A stretch of DNA of 64,000 bases, taken from NCBI GenBank assembly GCA_016721085.1, contig JADKJI010000003.1, forward strand, positions 1 to 64,000, given 5' to 3'. Source of the DNA: Chitinophagaceae bacterium. Its GTDB lineage: Bacteria; Bacteroidota; Bacteroidia; Chitinophagales; Chitinophagaceae. The notes under the pieces are model-generated. The model ran no database searches, was not told the origin of the DNA, and was given only the letters and a program-made list of their open reading frames with translations. The translations under genes and the position numbers were made by a program. Below are positions 39,114 through 47,236 of the stretch, in pieces (the first letter of the stretch is position 1; each line of letters opens with the position of its first letter).

Positions 39114-39653
39114 TCAATTATTAGAGCTTGCATTCTTGCGGCACTCGTCAACAATGGCATCCACTTTTTCTTTTGTAAGATGCTCCCTATAATGTTTACC
39201 CAATTGCATCATTGGTGCATAGCCACAAGCGCCGAGGCATTCTACTGTTTTCAGTGAGAATAAACCATCTGCAGTTGTTTCACCTGGTTTTATGCCCAGT
39301 TTATCACCGATATATTTAATGATATCATCACTTCCACGCAGCATACAAGGACCTGTTTGGCAAACCTCAAATAGGTAGCGACCAACAGGTTTCAGATTAT
39401 ACATGCTATAGAAAGTAGCTACTTCGTATACTTCAATTGGATCGAGTTGCAGCAAGGAGGCTACATAATCCATAGTTTCAGCGCTCAGCCATCCACCAAA
39501 CTCCTGTTGCGCCAAATGCAATACAGGTATCAGCGCACTCTTCTGCTTCCCATCAGGATAGGCAGAAACCAGTCGCTTTACCTCTACTAATTTTTCTTCT
39601 GTGAATGTCATAAATCCCAACTCCAACCGGAGCGATTTAAAACAGTCCGACAA
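39114..39653 (-). CDS. nuoE: NADH-quinone oxidoreductase subunit E
   Basis: The 179-residue thioredoxin-like protein has the N1a 2Fe-2S ligands: CQTGPCMLRG and VECLGACGYAPMMQLG. A helical N-terminal part (LVEVKRLVSAYPDGKQKSAL) and ASLLQLDPIEVYEVATFYSM precede them. It works with NuoF in NADH oxidation. Start may be at the internal Met (MTFTEEKLVEVK, about 39614), which gives the more usual length. The stop is 40 bases from the NTF2-like gene start. Confidence 0.95.
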   Translation of the reverse strand: MSDCFKSLRLELGFMTFTEEKLVEVKRLVSAYPDGKQKSALIPVLHLAQQEFGGWLSAETMDYVASLLQLDPIEVYEVATFYSMYNLKPVGRYLFEVCQTGPCMLRGSDDIIKYIGDKLGIKPGETTADGLFSLKTVECLGACGYAPMMQLGKHYREHLTKEKVDAIVDECRKNASSNN

Positions 39654-39675
39654 AACCGAACTATTTTGGTTAATT

Positions 39676-39727
39676 AATATATTCCAACTCCTTCCCTACT
39701 TCCATTCTTCCCTACTCCCCTACTTTT
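39676..39727. repeat. Family B repeat at the end of nuoD
   Basis: TCCCTACTTCCATTCTTCCC-type units fill the nuoD-nuoE spacer up to about five bases from the nuoD stop codon. Third copy of this family in the complex I locus. Confidence 0.7.
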
Positions 39728-39730
39728 GTA

Positions 39731-40966
39731 TTAAGCATCCATCTCCCCCGCAATCAAATTCAACGAACTCATCACAATCACCGCATCTGCCAACATTCCC
39801 CCTTTTACCAATTCTTCATAAGCCTGATAATACACGAAACAAGGTCTGCGGAAATGCAGGCGGTAAGGTGTACGTCCACCATCACTTATTAGATAGAAAC
39901 CTAATTCGCCGTTAGCCCCTTCAATTGGGAAATACAATTCACCTTTAGGAATATCAATTTCACCCATGATGATCTTGAAGTGCCAGATAAGCGCTTCCAT
40001 CTTGGTATATACATCCTTCTTCTCAGGTAAATAATATTCAGGAACATCGGCATGGAATACTTCTGCTTCAGCACCCTTGAACTCCTGAACTTTCTTATAG
40101 GCTTGTTCCAGGATACGAAGGCTCTGCCACATTTCCTGATTACGAACCAGGAAGCGGTCATAACAGTCACCCGTAGTGCCTACAGGGATATTGAAATCAA
40201 AATCTTCGTAGCTGCTATAAGGACTATGAACCCTAACATCATAATCCACTCCTGCTGCCCTTAAGTTAGGACCGGTAAAGCCATAGTTCAATGCTCTTTC
40301 TGCGGTAATTGGACCGGCGCCGATGGTACGTTCCATGAATATCCTGTTACGCATGAAGAGGTTTTCAAACTCTTTCAGTACGGCTGGATATTCTTTTAGG
40401 AATTTCTCGATTTTCTCGAACGCTGCAGCAGTGAAATTCCTTTCCAGGCCGCCAATACGCCCAATATTAGTAGTAAGGCGGGAACCACATATTTCTTCAT
40501 ATATCTCATAGATTAATTCGCGGTATTGCATTACATAAAGGAAACCAGTATACGCTCCACTATCCACACCCACAATAGAGTTACAGATAAGGTGGTCTGA
40601 AATCCTCGACAGCTCCATAATAATAACACGCAGGTAATCGACACGCTTTGGCGTTTTCAGCCCCAATAACTTTTCACAGGTAAGATGCCAGCCCATATTA
40701 TTGATGGGACTGCTGCAATAATTGAGGCGATCGGTAAGAGGAGTGATCTGATATAAAGGACGTCGTTCTGCCAACTTCTCAAAAGCCCTGTGGATATAAC
40801 CGATAGTTTGTTCCGCAGCAACAATTCTTTCCCCATCCAGTTCCAGAATATTCTGGAAAACCCCATGCGTAGCCGGGTGGGTAGGCCCAAGGTTAAGGGT
40901 AGTCGTTTGCTTCTCGATTGATCCTTCGGGAAGTTTGATGTGAGTATGTGTGATCGTTTCCGACAT
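39731..40966 (-). CDS. nuoD: NADH-quinone oxidoreductase subunit D
   Basis: The 411-residue protein matches the 49-kDa subunit: LNLGPTHPATHGVFQNILEL with the quinone-site HPATHG motif, EQTIGYIHRAFEKLAERRPL, IGRIGGLERNFT, and the end ELGFYLISDGGRTPYRLHFR RPCF with a final DA. It forms the quinone-reduction chamber with NuoB. A separate NuoC gene exists, so there is no C-D fusion. The N-terminal residues SETITHTHIKL are somewhat variable. Complete. Confidence 0.97.
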   Translation of the reverse strand: MSETITHTHIKLPEGSIEKQTTTLNLGPTHPATHGVFQNILELDGERIVAAEQTIGYIHRAFEKLAERRPLYQITPLTDRLNYCSSPINNMGWHLTCEKLLGLKTPKRVDYLRVIIMELSRISDHLICNSIVGVDSGAYTGFLYVMQYRELIYEIYEEICGSRLTTNIGRIGGLERNFTAAAFEKIEKFLKEYPAVLKEFENLFMRNRIFMERTIGAGPITAERALNYGFTGPNLRAAGVDYDVRVHSPYSSYEDFDFNIPVGTTGDCYDRFLVRNQEMWQSLRILEQAYKKVQEFKGAEAEVFHADVPEYYLPEKKDVYTKMEALIWHFKIIMGEIDIPKGELYFPIEGANGELGFYLISDGGRTPYRLHFRRPCFVYYQAYEELVKGGMLADAVIVMSSLNLIAGEMDA

Positions 40967-40970
40967 AAAG

Positions 40971-41153
40971 AAATTTGAGAATTTGATGATTTGAAAATTT
41001 GAAAATGTTGAAAATCTCTACATTTAAAATTCTGACGATTATCAAAAATTCCACTATTTAAATGTTTCCTCAAATTAAAATTTATTTACAAGATCTTCTA
41101 CTATTAGAAACTTCATTTTCACATTTTCTCATCTCCACATTTCCACATTTGTC
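40971..41153. repeat. Families A and K in the nuoC-nuoD spacer
   Basis: Family A (GAATTTGATGATTTGAAAAT units, 40971-41009) lies just upstream of nuoD and family K (TTTCACATTTTCTCATCTCC, 41113-41153) abuts the nuoC stop codon. The 188-base gap holds no gene. Confidence 0.7.
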
Positions 41154-41154
41154 A

Positions 41155-41661
41155 TCATCCCCGCCCAAACATCTCATCATCCTTATCAATCCTCGACTGG
41201 TCTTCTAATGGATATTCTTTTCTTAATGGGAAATAATCCATCTCTTCCACATTAAGGATTCGTTTCAGGTTTGGATGTCCAACAAAGTTGACACCAAAGA
41301 AATCGTATGTTTCCCTTTCCATCCAGTTAGCGCTTGCATAGAGAGCTGTAGCACTGTATACATCGGGCTTTTGGATATCGGTAAATACTTTGAAACGCAA
41401 TCTCACATTATCTACCATATTATGAAGATGGTAAACCACTGCCAGTTCACGACCCACTTGATTTGGATAATGAACAGCCTGTAAATCAGTAAGGAATCGG
41501 AACTGTAATTCCGCATCATCATAAAGGAACTGCAGTACTTTCAAATTCAACTCTTTTGGCACTTCAAAGCTGAGCATACCATAGCTCTCGGCGAAATTAG
41601 AGACCTGGTCTCCGAATTTTGCCTGTAGCTGTTGTTGAATGATATCGTTGGTTAGAGCCAT
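41155..41661 (-). CDS. nuoC: NADH-quinone oxidoreductase subunit C
   Basis: The 168-residue protein has the 30-kDa subunit signature: LQFLYDDAELQFRFLTDLQA VHYPNQ, DVYSATALYASANWMERETY DFFGVNFVGHPNLKRIL, and EYPLEDQ near the end. It is part of the peripheral arm near NuoD. The motif E-R-E-x-Y-D-x-F-G-x-x-F is intact. It lies between nuoB and nuoD; both spacers are filled with repeats. Confidence 0.96.
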   Translation of the reverse strand: MALTNDIIQQQLQAKFGDQVSNFAESYGMLSFEVPKELNLKVLQFLYDDAELQFRFLTDLQAVHYPNQVGRELAVVYHLHNMVDNVRLRFKVFTDIQKPDVYSATALYASANWMERETYDFFGVNFVGHPNLKRILNVEEMDYFPLRKEYPLEDQSRIDKDDEMFGRG

Positions 41662-41676
41662 AATCTTTTAATTTGG

Positions 41677-41812
41677 TCCGCCGCGGCGGATTAAAATTTG
41701 AAAATTTGGGAATTTGAAAATTTGAAAATCTCATTACTAAATTCTTTCATGTTTACCCACCCTCAAATTCTCAGAGGCCCCATTTTCAAATTATCTAATT
41801 ATCAAATTACTT
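41677..41812. repeat. Palindrome TCCGCCGCGGCGGA and family A in the nuoB-nuoC spacer
   Basis: The palindrome (41677-41690) is inserted within family A-like sequence: ATTTGG before it and TTAAAATTTGAAAATTTGGG after it (to 41730). A reversed A-type stretch (TTTTCAAATTATCTAATTAT, 41792-41812) adjoins the nuoB stop codon. Confidence 0.75.
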
Positions 41813-42395
41813 ACTGTATTCCATAGCTTCCCATCAATTCCTTATACTTCTCCCCATTCCTTCTTCTCAGGCTTTCTTCTCCTACTAATTCCTGGATACG
41901 CATGAAACCATCGATGATGGCTTCGGGGCGTGGAGGGCATCCTGGCACGTATACGTCAACCGGGATTACCTGGTCGATGCCCTGGAGAACACTATAAGTA
42001 TCGAATATGCCACCGCTGCTGGCGCAGGCTCCGATGGCGATTACCCAGCGGGGTTCAGCCATTTGGAGGTATACCTGTTTAACAACGGGGCCCATTTTCT
42101 TTGCAATTGTACCCATTACCATCAGCAGATCGCACTGACGAGGCGAAAAACCCACTCTCTCAGCTCCAAATCGGGCAATATCATAATGTGAGGCGATGGT
42201 TGCCATAAATTCAATACCACAGCAGGAAGTAGCAAAAGGCAGCGGCCAGATGGAGTTCTGACGACCTAATCCTACCACTTTATTAAGGCTGGTAGCGAAG
42301 AACCCTTCACCAGGGAACCCTTCAGGGGCTTCCTTGACGATTTTTACTTTGGATTCGCTATTGAGGTTATATTGTACTGGACGAGACATATGCAA
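41811..42395 (-). CDS. nuoB: NADH-quinone oxidoreductase subunit B
   Basis: The 194-residue protein holds the N2 cluster: SIWPLPFATSCCGIEFMATI with the adjacent Cys pair, VMGTIAKKMGPVVKQVYLQM, IAIGACASSGGIFDTYSV and VDVYVPGCPPRPEAIIDGFM. The N2 4Fe-4S cluster donates electrons to quinone. It lies between nuoA and nuoC. Complete; last codon CAG is followed by TAA and AT-rich family A repeat. Confidence 0.97.
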   Translation of the reverse strand: MHMSRPVQYNLNSESKVKIVKEAPEGFPGEGFFATSLNKVVGLGRQNSIWPLPFATSCCGIEFMATIASHYDIARFGAERVGFSPRQCDLLMVMGTIAKKMGPVVKQVYLQMAEPRWVIAIGACASSGGIFDTYSVLQGIDQVIPVDVYVPGCPPRPEAIIDGFMRIQELVGEESLRRRNGEKYKELMGSYGIQ

Positions 42396-42400
42396 TTATT

Positions 42401-42519
42401 TAATTTGATAATTTGAAAATTTGAAAATGATACTATACCTTCTATAACACTCCACTGGAATCAAAGTTTGCGTACTTAACGATTTTCAAATTTTCAAATC
42501 AATTAATTTTCACATTTTC
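42401..42519. repeat. Family A repeats in the nuoA-nuoB spacer
   Basis: TAATTTGATAATTTGAAAAT (42401-42429) lies just upstream of nuoB and the inverted TTTTCAAATTTTCAAATCAA with TTTTCACATTTTC (42481-42519) abuts the nuoA stop, so the spacer begins and ends with opposite-facing copies. Confidence 0.7.
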
Positions 42520-42520
42520 T

Positions 42521-42928
42521 TTAGTCTTCCCACTCCAGCGCCCCCTTCTTAATAATATATACGAAGCCGGCGAGGAAGAAGCCTACGAACATGAGTACAG
42601 CCAGGAAACCATCCCATCCCAGGCCCTTGAAATTAACGGCATAGGGATAGAAGAAGATAACTTCCACATCAAACAAGACGAAAAGGATAGCTACGAGGAA
42701 GTACTTGATGGCCATGGGATGGCGGGCATCTCCATGTGTGGCTATACCACTAGAAAAATTCTCCAGTTTATCTGAAGTATTCCTTTTTGGACCCAGTAAA
42801 TGGGTAACTACCATAATAAACCCTACCAAAAAAAGGGCAAAGATTAATTGGATACCAACAGGAAAATACCAGAAGGAACTATCAGGAGGACGAGAGGCGG
42901 CGGAAACCTGCAATAGGTATTGAATCAT
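42521..42928 (-). CDS. nuoA: NADH-quinone oxidoreductase subunit A
   Basis: A 135-residue protein with three helices: FPVGIQLIFALFLVGFIMVV, then the signature loop KLENFSSGIATHGDARHPMA IKYFLVAILFVLFDVEVIFF YPYAV, and VLMFVGFFLAGFVYIIKKGA. The loop contains the Cys-to-Ser replacement common outside proteobacteria. It is the first gene of the leftward nuo locus and has a well-formed promoter just upstream. Confidence 0.97.
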   Translation of the reverse strand: MIQYLLQVSAASRPPDSSFWYFPVGIQLIFALFLVGFIMVVTHLLGPKRNTSDKLENFSSGIATHGDARHPMAIKYFLVAILFVLFDVEVIFFYPYAVNFKGLGWDGFLAVLMFVGFFLAGFVYIIKKGALEWED

Positions 42929-42950
42929 ATACCTTTCTGATTTGAAGGGG

Positions 42951-42980
42951 CAAAAATAAGGCAGCTACTGTTAAAAACAA
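42951..42980 (-). promoter_or_regulatory. Promoter of the nuo operon (TTG-N19-TATTTTTG)
   Basis: On the minus strand TTG (42980-42978) and TATTTTTG (42958-42951) have a 19-base spacer, matching the Bacteroidota consensus. The predicted start lies a few bases downstream, giving a leader of under 20 bases to the nuoA ATG at 42928. Confidence 0.65.
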
Positions 42981-43004
42981 TCGTATCAAATTAAATAAAT
43001 AAAA

Positions 43005-43028
43005 ATCCCTCTGCATTTGCAGAGGGAT
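43005..43028 (-). terminator. Rho-independent terminator of the TPR gene
   Basis: ATCCCTCTGC-ATTT-GCAGAGGGAT is a perfect 10-bp stem followed (minus strand) by TTTTTATTTATT. It separates the TPR gene, which ends at 43072, from the nuo promoter. Confidence 0.8.
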
Positions 43029-43071
43029 GGTATTAAATGAGTTGTCGGTTGTCAACAGATTATAAACACCG

Positions 43072-44748
43072 CTACGGCGATGGGGGGCTGTTTTTAGCCG
43101 CCGCTCCTCCCGTTTTAGGCTTTGGAGGGTTTCCAGGTGTTGAAGTTTTTGCAGGTCTGGAAAGCACTTCGATAAACTCTTTTGCGGAAGTGTTCGTAGG
43201 GTCTATATCCAGAATTTTCTGGAGATAGGCTATTGCCGCTGCTTTATCTTTTTTGATATTATTCTGGTAGCTGGCTATGATTCCATAAGCCTGTACAATC
43301 TGATTCTTGAATTTCACTGAATCGATACGTTTTCCAGCATCTGCCAGCTTTTCATATTCAATTACAGCTAACCCCAGCTCAAGAGAAGTATCTTTTGCCT
43401 GCATACTACGGGCAGCCCAAAGAAAGCCGAAGATTTCGTTAGGGTATTTATCGCGGTATTGAACGAATAAAGCATAAGAAGAGTCGTAATTAGCTGCCTG
43501 ATAGTGGGCAAAGCCATAATCGTATAAATCACGGTTATTGGTCTTAGCCTTGGTGTAGAATATCTTGCCTAACCAGTTAGCTTGTCCTTTACGGTCGCCA
43601 GATTTCTTTGCTAATTCAGAAGCTTCACGCATCAGCTCAAACTTATTATCCATTGCAGTATCTGAATCAATCGCTAATTGGTAATTCTTATAGGCCATAT
43701 CGGTCTCGTTGAATTTACCCAACAATTTCGCATAGAAGGAATAGTCTTTTGTAACCACATCAGCAGGAAGCTGTTTGGTAAAATACTGCTCCATGAATTT
43801 TTTAGCGTTAGTAGAATCACCGGTCTCATCATAGCTATAAGCAATCAGTTTATAGTATTTAGGATCGGCCTTATCTCCTTCTGTACTGAGTTTCTGCTGT
43901 GCAGCTGCAATAGCTTCAGGATATAATTTACGGGCGTAGATGATACTGATACGGTCGTATTCGTTGCCTGGGTTAGGGTCACTTACAGCCAGGTATTTAT
44001 CGAAATAACCTGCAGCTTTATTGATATCCCTGTTATACCAGTAGAAAAATAATTCATAAAAAGAAGGAGCATAGTTCGGATCGAGGGTTACAGCTTCTTC
44101 AAAAGCAGGAAGAAAGTATTCCTTGTTATTCTGTGTTTTATAAACCAACCCGATCTTGTGTTTAGCAGCAGCCATACGTGGATCAAAGCCCATTGCTTTT
44201 GTGAAAGAGGTAACTGCATTACCACCATCGATGAGTTTACGGTAAGCATCTCCCATTATAATATAGGTATCAGGATTTTTGAAATCCTTCAATGCAGTTG
44301 CCATATTCAATTTATCGATAGCATAAGCAGGATCGCCAGAGCGAGCCTTAACATTTGCCAAGCCTACAGCGTTCAATACATTTACATCTTTTGACTTGGT
44401 AAGACCGATAGCCATATCAAAACGTTGACGGGCATCGGCAGTTTTACCTTCCAGCAATTCAACTTGTCCCATACCTGCTAATATCAAAGGTGCATTACCA
44501 TTTTGCTGGAGTGCTTTTGAGTAAAGGTCTTTCGCAGCAATCGAATCCTTCAAAGCCATGAAACTCTGGCCCAGCCAATAAACGGCCTCCAGGTTATTGG
44601 GGTTGGCAGCCAATACTGTCTCGAAGGTTTTCTTTGCACTGTTAAACCTTTCGTAGTAAAACTCTTTCTTGCCCTGATCTACACTCTGGGCAAAAAGCAA
44701 GTTGCCTGTTACTACCATCCCGATTACTAAACTGAATAAACGCTTCAT
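43072..44748 (-). CDS. Exported tetratricopeptide repeat protein
   Basis: A signal peptide (MKRLFSLVIGMVVTGNLLFA) precedes about 530 residues of helical TPR-like units, for example KKTFETVLAANPNNLEAVYW LGQSFM, AVTSFTKAMGFDPRMAAAKH KIG and AAIAYLQKILDIDPTNTSAK EF. The C-terminal 25 residues are a Pro/Lys/Gly tail (TPGNPPKPKTGGAAAKNSPP). It probably mediates protein assembly in the periplasm. It is the third gene of a leftward group after tonB 3 (46079-46882), the small membrane protein and the PstS-like gene; gaps are 45-50 bases, so an operon is likely. A terminator follows. Confidence 0.85.
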   Translation of the reverse strand: MKRLFSLVIGMVVTGNLLFAQSVDQGKKEFYYERFNSAKKTFETVLAANPNNLEAVYWLGQSFMALKDSIAAKDLYSKALQQNGNAPLILAGMGQVELLEGKTADARQRFDMAIGLTKSKDVNVLNAVGLANVKARSGDPAYAIDKLNMATALKDFKNPDTYIIMGDAYRKLIDGGNAVTSFTKAMGFDPRMAAAKHKIGLVYKTQNNKEYFLPAFEEAVTLDPNYAPSFYELFFYWYNRDINKAAGYFDKYLAVSDPNPGNEYDRISIIYARKLYPEAIAAAQQKLSTEGDKADPKYYKLIAYSYDETGDSTNAKKFMEQYFTKQLPADVVTKDYSFYAKLLGKFNETDMAYKNYQLAIDSDTAMDNKFELMREASELAKKSGDRKGQANWLGKIFYTKAKTNNRDLYDYGFAHYQAANYDSSYALFVQYRDKYPNEIFGFLWAARSMQAKDTSLELGLAVIEYEKLADAGKRIDSVKFKNQIVQAYGIIASYQNNIKKDKAAAIAYLQKILDIDPTNTSAKEFIEVLSRPAKTSTPGNPPKPKTGGAAAKNSPPSP

Positions 44749-44793
44749 GAACGATTGCTTATTTTTAGAGTTTGTAAATGTATAAAAACCTTT

Positions 44794-45735
44794 TTATTCA
44801 GACAGATCAATATTCTGGACTTCCAATGCCATCCGGGCTGGTAACAAATAAGCCCTTTTAAACACCTTCTGTCCTTTCTCGTAGATGAGAAAATTGCGAA
44901 ACCCGCTGCCAAGCCCATCATAATTTTCTTTTAAAATGTAATAAAGAGGGCGAATCATCGGGTATCTTCCTGTATAAATGTTTGCCTGATAAGGTTTTAC
45001 ATAAGGACCATTAGAACAGTTGCGGCACTCAATTGAGGCAATATTAACTTTTTTTAAGAAACTTGACTGGTTTGGATCATCACTATTTCCAATCCAACTA
45101 ACACCTATTAGTCCAACAGCATTGGTATTTTTAGAAATATAATCAATTACTGCTTCACTTCCCATAGCTCCTTCCACATTTGCTCCCATCTTTTCACCTT
45201 TTAACAGTGAATCAATGATAAAGCGAACGGTGCTGGTGGAGTTCTTTCCATCCATAACTATCTTGTATGGCAATCCGCTGGTACCTTTTGCCAATGAGCG
45301 GATATCCTGCATGGTTAAAAGTGAATCTGGTGTTTGAGGATTTACAATAGCTGCAATGGCATCATAAGCTAACACACCAAAAGTAGGAACGTAAGTGAGG
45401 GTATCTTTTAATTGCTTTTGTTCATCATCCGATAAACCTCTGGTAACAATCACCATACGGATGCTATCGACATCGAGGTCACGCAAACAATCTGCTTCCG
45501 ATTTATAATGAACAACAATTTTTGCTTCGGGATGCAATGATTCGAAAACCTGAATCTGAGAATCTATTACCGGGCGGAAAGATTCATCCACACTAATATT
45601 GATTGTACCTGTTGTAAGGGTATCAGATATTGCAGCAGCATTCTTGTTACCCGAACACCCGATGAGAAAGAGGGGAAGGCAAGCAACAAAAAGCATTGAT
45701 TTATTGACAAGCGACGAGAACACAATTCGGTTCAT
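44794..45735 (-). CDS. PstS-like substrate-binding lipoprotein
   Basis: The signal ends in a lipobox (CLPLFLIGCSGN), so the protein is lipid-anchored. The 313-residue chain is similar to phosphate-type periplasmic binding proteins: GTINISVDESFRPVIDSQIQ, FESLHPEAKIVVHYKSEADC, MDGKNSTSTVRFIIDSLLKG and YPMIRPLYYILKENYDGLGS GFRNF. No phosphate ABC permease genes adjoin; instead it sits with a TonB and a TPR gene, so it may have a role other than uptake, for instance in sensing or gliding/TonB-related exchange. The start overlaps the stop of the previous gene by ATGA, indicating translational coupling. Confidence 0.78.
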   Translation of the reverse strand: MNRIVFSSLVNKSMLFVACLPLFLIGCSGNKNAAAISDTLTTGTINISVDESFRPVIDSQIQVFESLHPEAKIVVHYKSEADCLRDLDVDSIRMVIVTRGLSDDEQKQLKDTLTYVPTFGVLAYDAIAAIVNPQTPDSLLTMQDIRSLAKGTSGLPYKIVMDGKNSTSTVRFIIDSLLKGEKMGANVEGAMGSEAVIDYISKNTNAVGLIGVSWIGNSDDPNQSSFLKKVNIASIECRNCSNGPYVKPYQANIYTGRYPMIRPLYYILKENYDGLGSGFRNFLIYEKGQKVFKRAYLLPARMALEVQNIDLSE

Positions 45736-45968
45736 TCCTTAAAATAATTTTTTTGAAACCCTCTGTAAACCCTGAACCCACCATAAAGCACACATAATCC
45801 TGCAAACGCATACTTGAACTGGGGCTCCAGATCTATCTTCATACCGAACTTATCTGAAAATGCAATGAACACACCAAGTCCGCCAATTAAAAGCCCCATG
45901 CCCATGTCCATAATGGACCTTCTTCCGGCATAAGCTTTCTTTCTTTTTTCTTCAAAATCTGTTGACAT
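45732..45968 (-). CDS. Small two-helix membrane protein
   Basis: The start is set at ATG 45968 (MSTDFEEKRKKAYAGRRSIM); an in-frame ATG at 46028 would add 20 residues that look unlike coding sequence. The 78-residue protein has helices GMGLLIGGLGVFIAFSDKFG and YAFAGLCVLYGGFRVYRGFQ joined by a short loop. Family not recognised. It lies between the TonB gene and the PstS-like gene and overlaps the latter by four bases (ATGA), so both are translated together. Confidence 0.65.
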   Translation of the reverse strand: MSTDFEEKRKKAYAGRRSIMDMGMGLLIGGLGVFIAFSDKFGMKIDLEPQFKYAFAGLCVLYGGFRVYRGFQKNYFKE

Positions 45969-46078
45969 GCGTTGGCAATTTGGATACGGGCAAGATAGGT
46001 TTTTTAGCTGAAAAAGATACCCAGACATTACCGATATTTAAAAAATTACAACAGCGGTAAATCTGGGTATCCTGATTA

Positions 46079-46882
46079 TCATTCTGGGACCACTACCACT
46101 ACTGGAAGTGTGAAATAGACATTTACATTGCGACCGTTCTGTTTACCTGGATTCCAGGTTGGCATTTTACCCACTACTCTGGTTACTTCATTGTCGTATA
46201 TGTCCTTTCCGGCACTCTTTGAAATTCCGATTCCGGTTACATTTCCATTCACATCCACTATGAAGCGGCAACGGATTTCCAAACGGGAACCGGGTTCCAT
46301 ATCACCAAAGTCAAACTTCAGGTTTCTCTGTAAAAAGCGGTGCAAGGCCGCCTCTCCACCAGGAAATTCTGGCATTATCTCAGCCCTTACTAAAATTTCA
46401 GGAGCTGTTGCTTCTGGTGCTGCGGCCGGAGCAGTACCTGTACTTTCCTTAGCAGGAGGCAAGGTAGTTGGCTTCTCCCCTTCCTGATTTACAGATCCGA
46501 TAGCTTTATCGTCATTATCGAGTTCATCAACTGTTGGTGGCGGGTCTACAGGCACATGATCAGGAACAATCCTTGGAGTCATATCCTTTATTGTAGCCAC
46601 TGGTTTACGAGCAGGTGGTTCAACAGGAGGTTTAACAATTTCTACCTGTTTAACATTTACATCAGGAGGTATCACAACACTCCTTACAATCTGTTCTACC
46701 GCCTTATCTCCTTTCCATACATTCATCAGCACAAATACTAACGCAATGGCCAACATTCCTGATAACGCTATTATCATTCTGCCATTATAATCACGACGTA
46801 ATGTATAGGCTCCATAATCCTTGTTACGGTTCTCGAAAACAATATCGAGAAGGTCGGCTTGTAAGATGGTTTCTGGTTTCAT
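46079..46882 (-). CDS. tonB: TonB-family energy transducer, paralogue 3
   Basis: The 267-residue protein has the same architecture as the two TonBs at 19-21 kb: DIVFENRNKDYGAYTLRRDY at the N-terminus, one membrane helix (IIALSGMLAIALVFVLMNVW), a Pro-rich linker (EPPARKPVATIKDMTPRIVP), an Ala-rich stretch (ESTGTAPAAAPEATAPE) and a TonB-C domain with EIMPEFPGGEAALHRFLQRN and RCRFIVDVNGNVTGIGISKS. It is clearly more divergent. It starts a leftward operon with a small membrane protein, a PstS-like lipoprotein and a TPR protein, not with exbB/exbD. Confidence 0.9.
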   Translation of the reverse strand: MKPETILQADLLDIVFENRNKDYGAYTLRRDYNGRMIIALSGMLAIALVFVLMNVWKGDKAVEQIVRSVVIPPDVNVKQVEIVKPPVEPPARKPVATIKDMTPRIVPDHVPVDPPPTVDELDNDDKAIGSVNQEGEKPTTLPPAKESTGTAPAAAPEATAPEILVRAEIMPEFPGGEAALHRFLQRNLKFDFGDMEPGSRLEIRCRFIVDVNGNVTGIGISKSAGKDIYDNEVTRVVGKMPTWNPGKQNGRNVNVYFTLPVVVVVPE

Positions 46883-46948
46883 GCTGCCTGGTTTTAGTTA
46901 CTATTTAGATGCGGAAAGCAAGTCAATTCCATAAAGTTCTTTCGCAGG

Positions 46949-47146
46949 TTCAAGAAGTTCCAAAAGTTCAAGAAGTTCCAGAGGGCCTACTAGTTGGTAA
47001 CAGTTTGTGCCTAGAGTTTAAGGGTTTAAGGTTCTGAAGTGTTGCGGATTTATTGATTATTGGAATTATGTTTTGTTAATTTTTTTTCACCGCAGAGACG
47101 CGGAGACGCAGGGATTTCCTCTGCGTCTCCGCGTCTCTGCGGTGAA
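46949..47146. repeat. Composite repeat: family G units plus complete family F hairpin (copy 3)
   Basis: GGTTCAAGAAGTTCC twice and GAGGGCCTACTAGT (46949-46985, family G) are followed by 100 bases of AT-rich DNA and a full F hairpin (47086-47146, stem from TTCACCGCAGAGACGCGGAG to its complement). The arrangement G arm, AT-rich spacer, F hairpin is shared with 56.0 and 61.6 kb. It lies between divergent genes (tonB leftward, PAP2 rightward). Confidence 0.8.
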
Positions 47147-47150
47147 ATGT

Positions 47151-47185
47151 ATTTCTTTCGGTCTTTCGGTCTTTCGGTCTTTCCG
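47151..47185. repeat. Tandem 8-mer CGGTCTTT (family M)
   Basis: TTTCGGTCTTTCGGTCTTTC and a degenerate fourth unit directly follow the family F hairpin. Simple tandem array of about four units, 50 bases before the PAP2 gene. Confidence 0.7.
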
Positions 47186-47236
47186 ACTAATCGCATACTT
47201 TTACATTGTTCTAATTCAATTAATCTTTGATAATTC

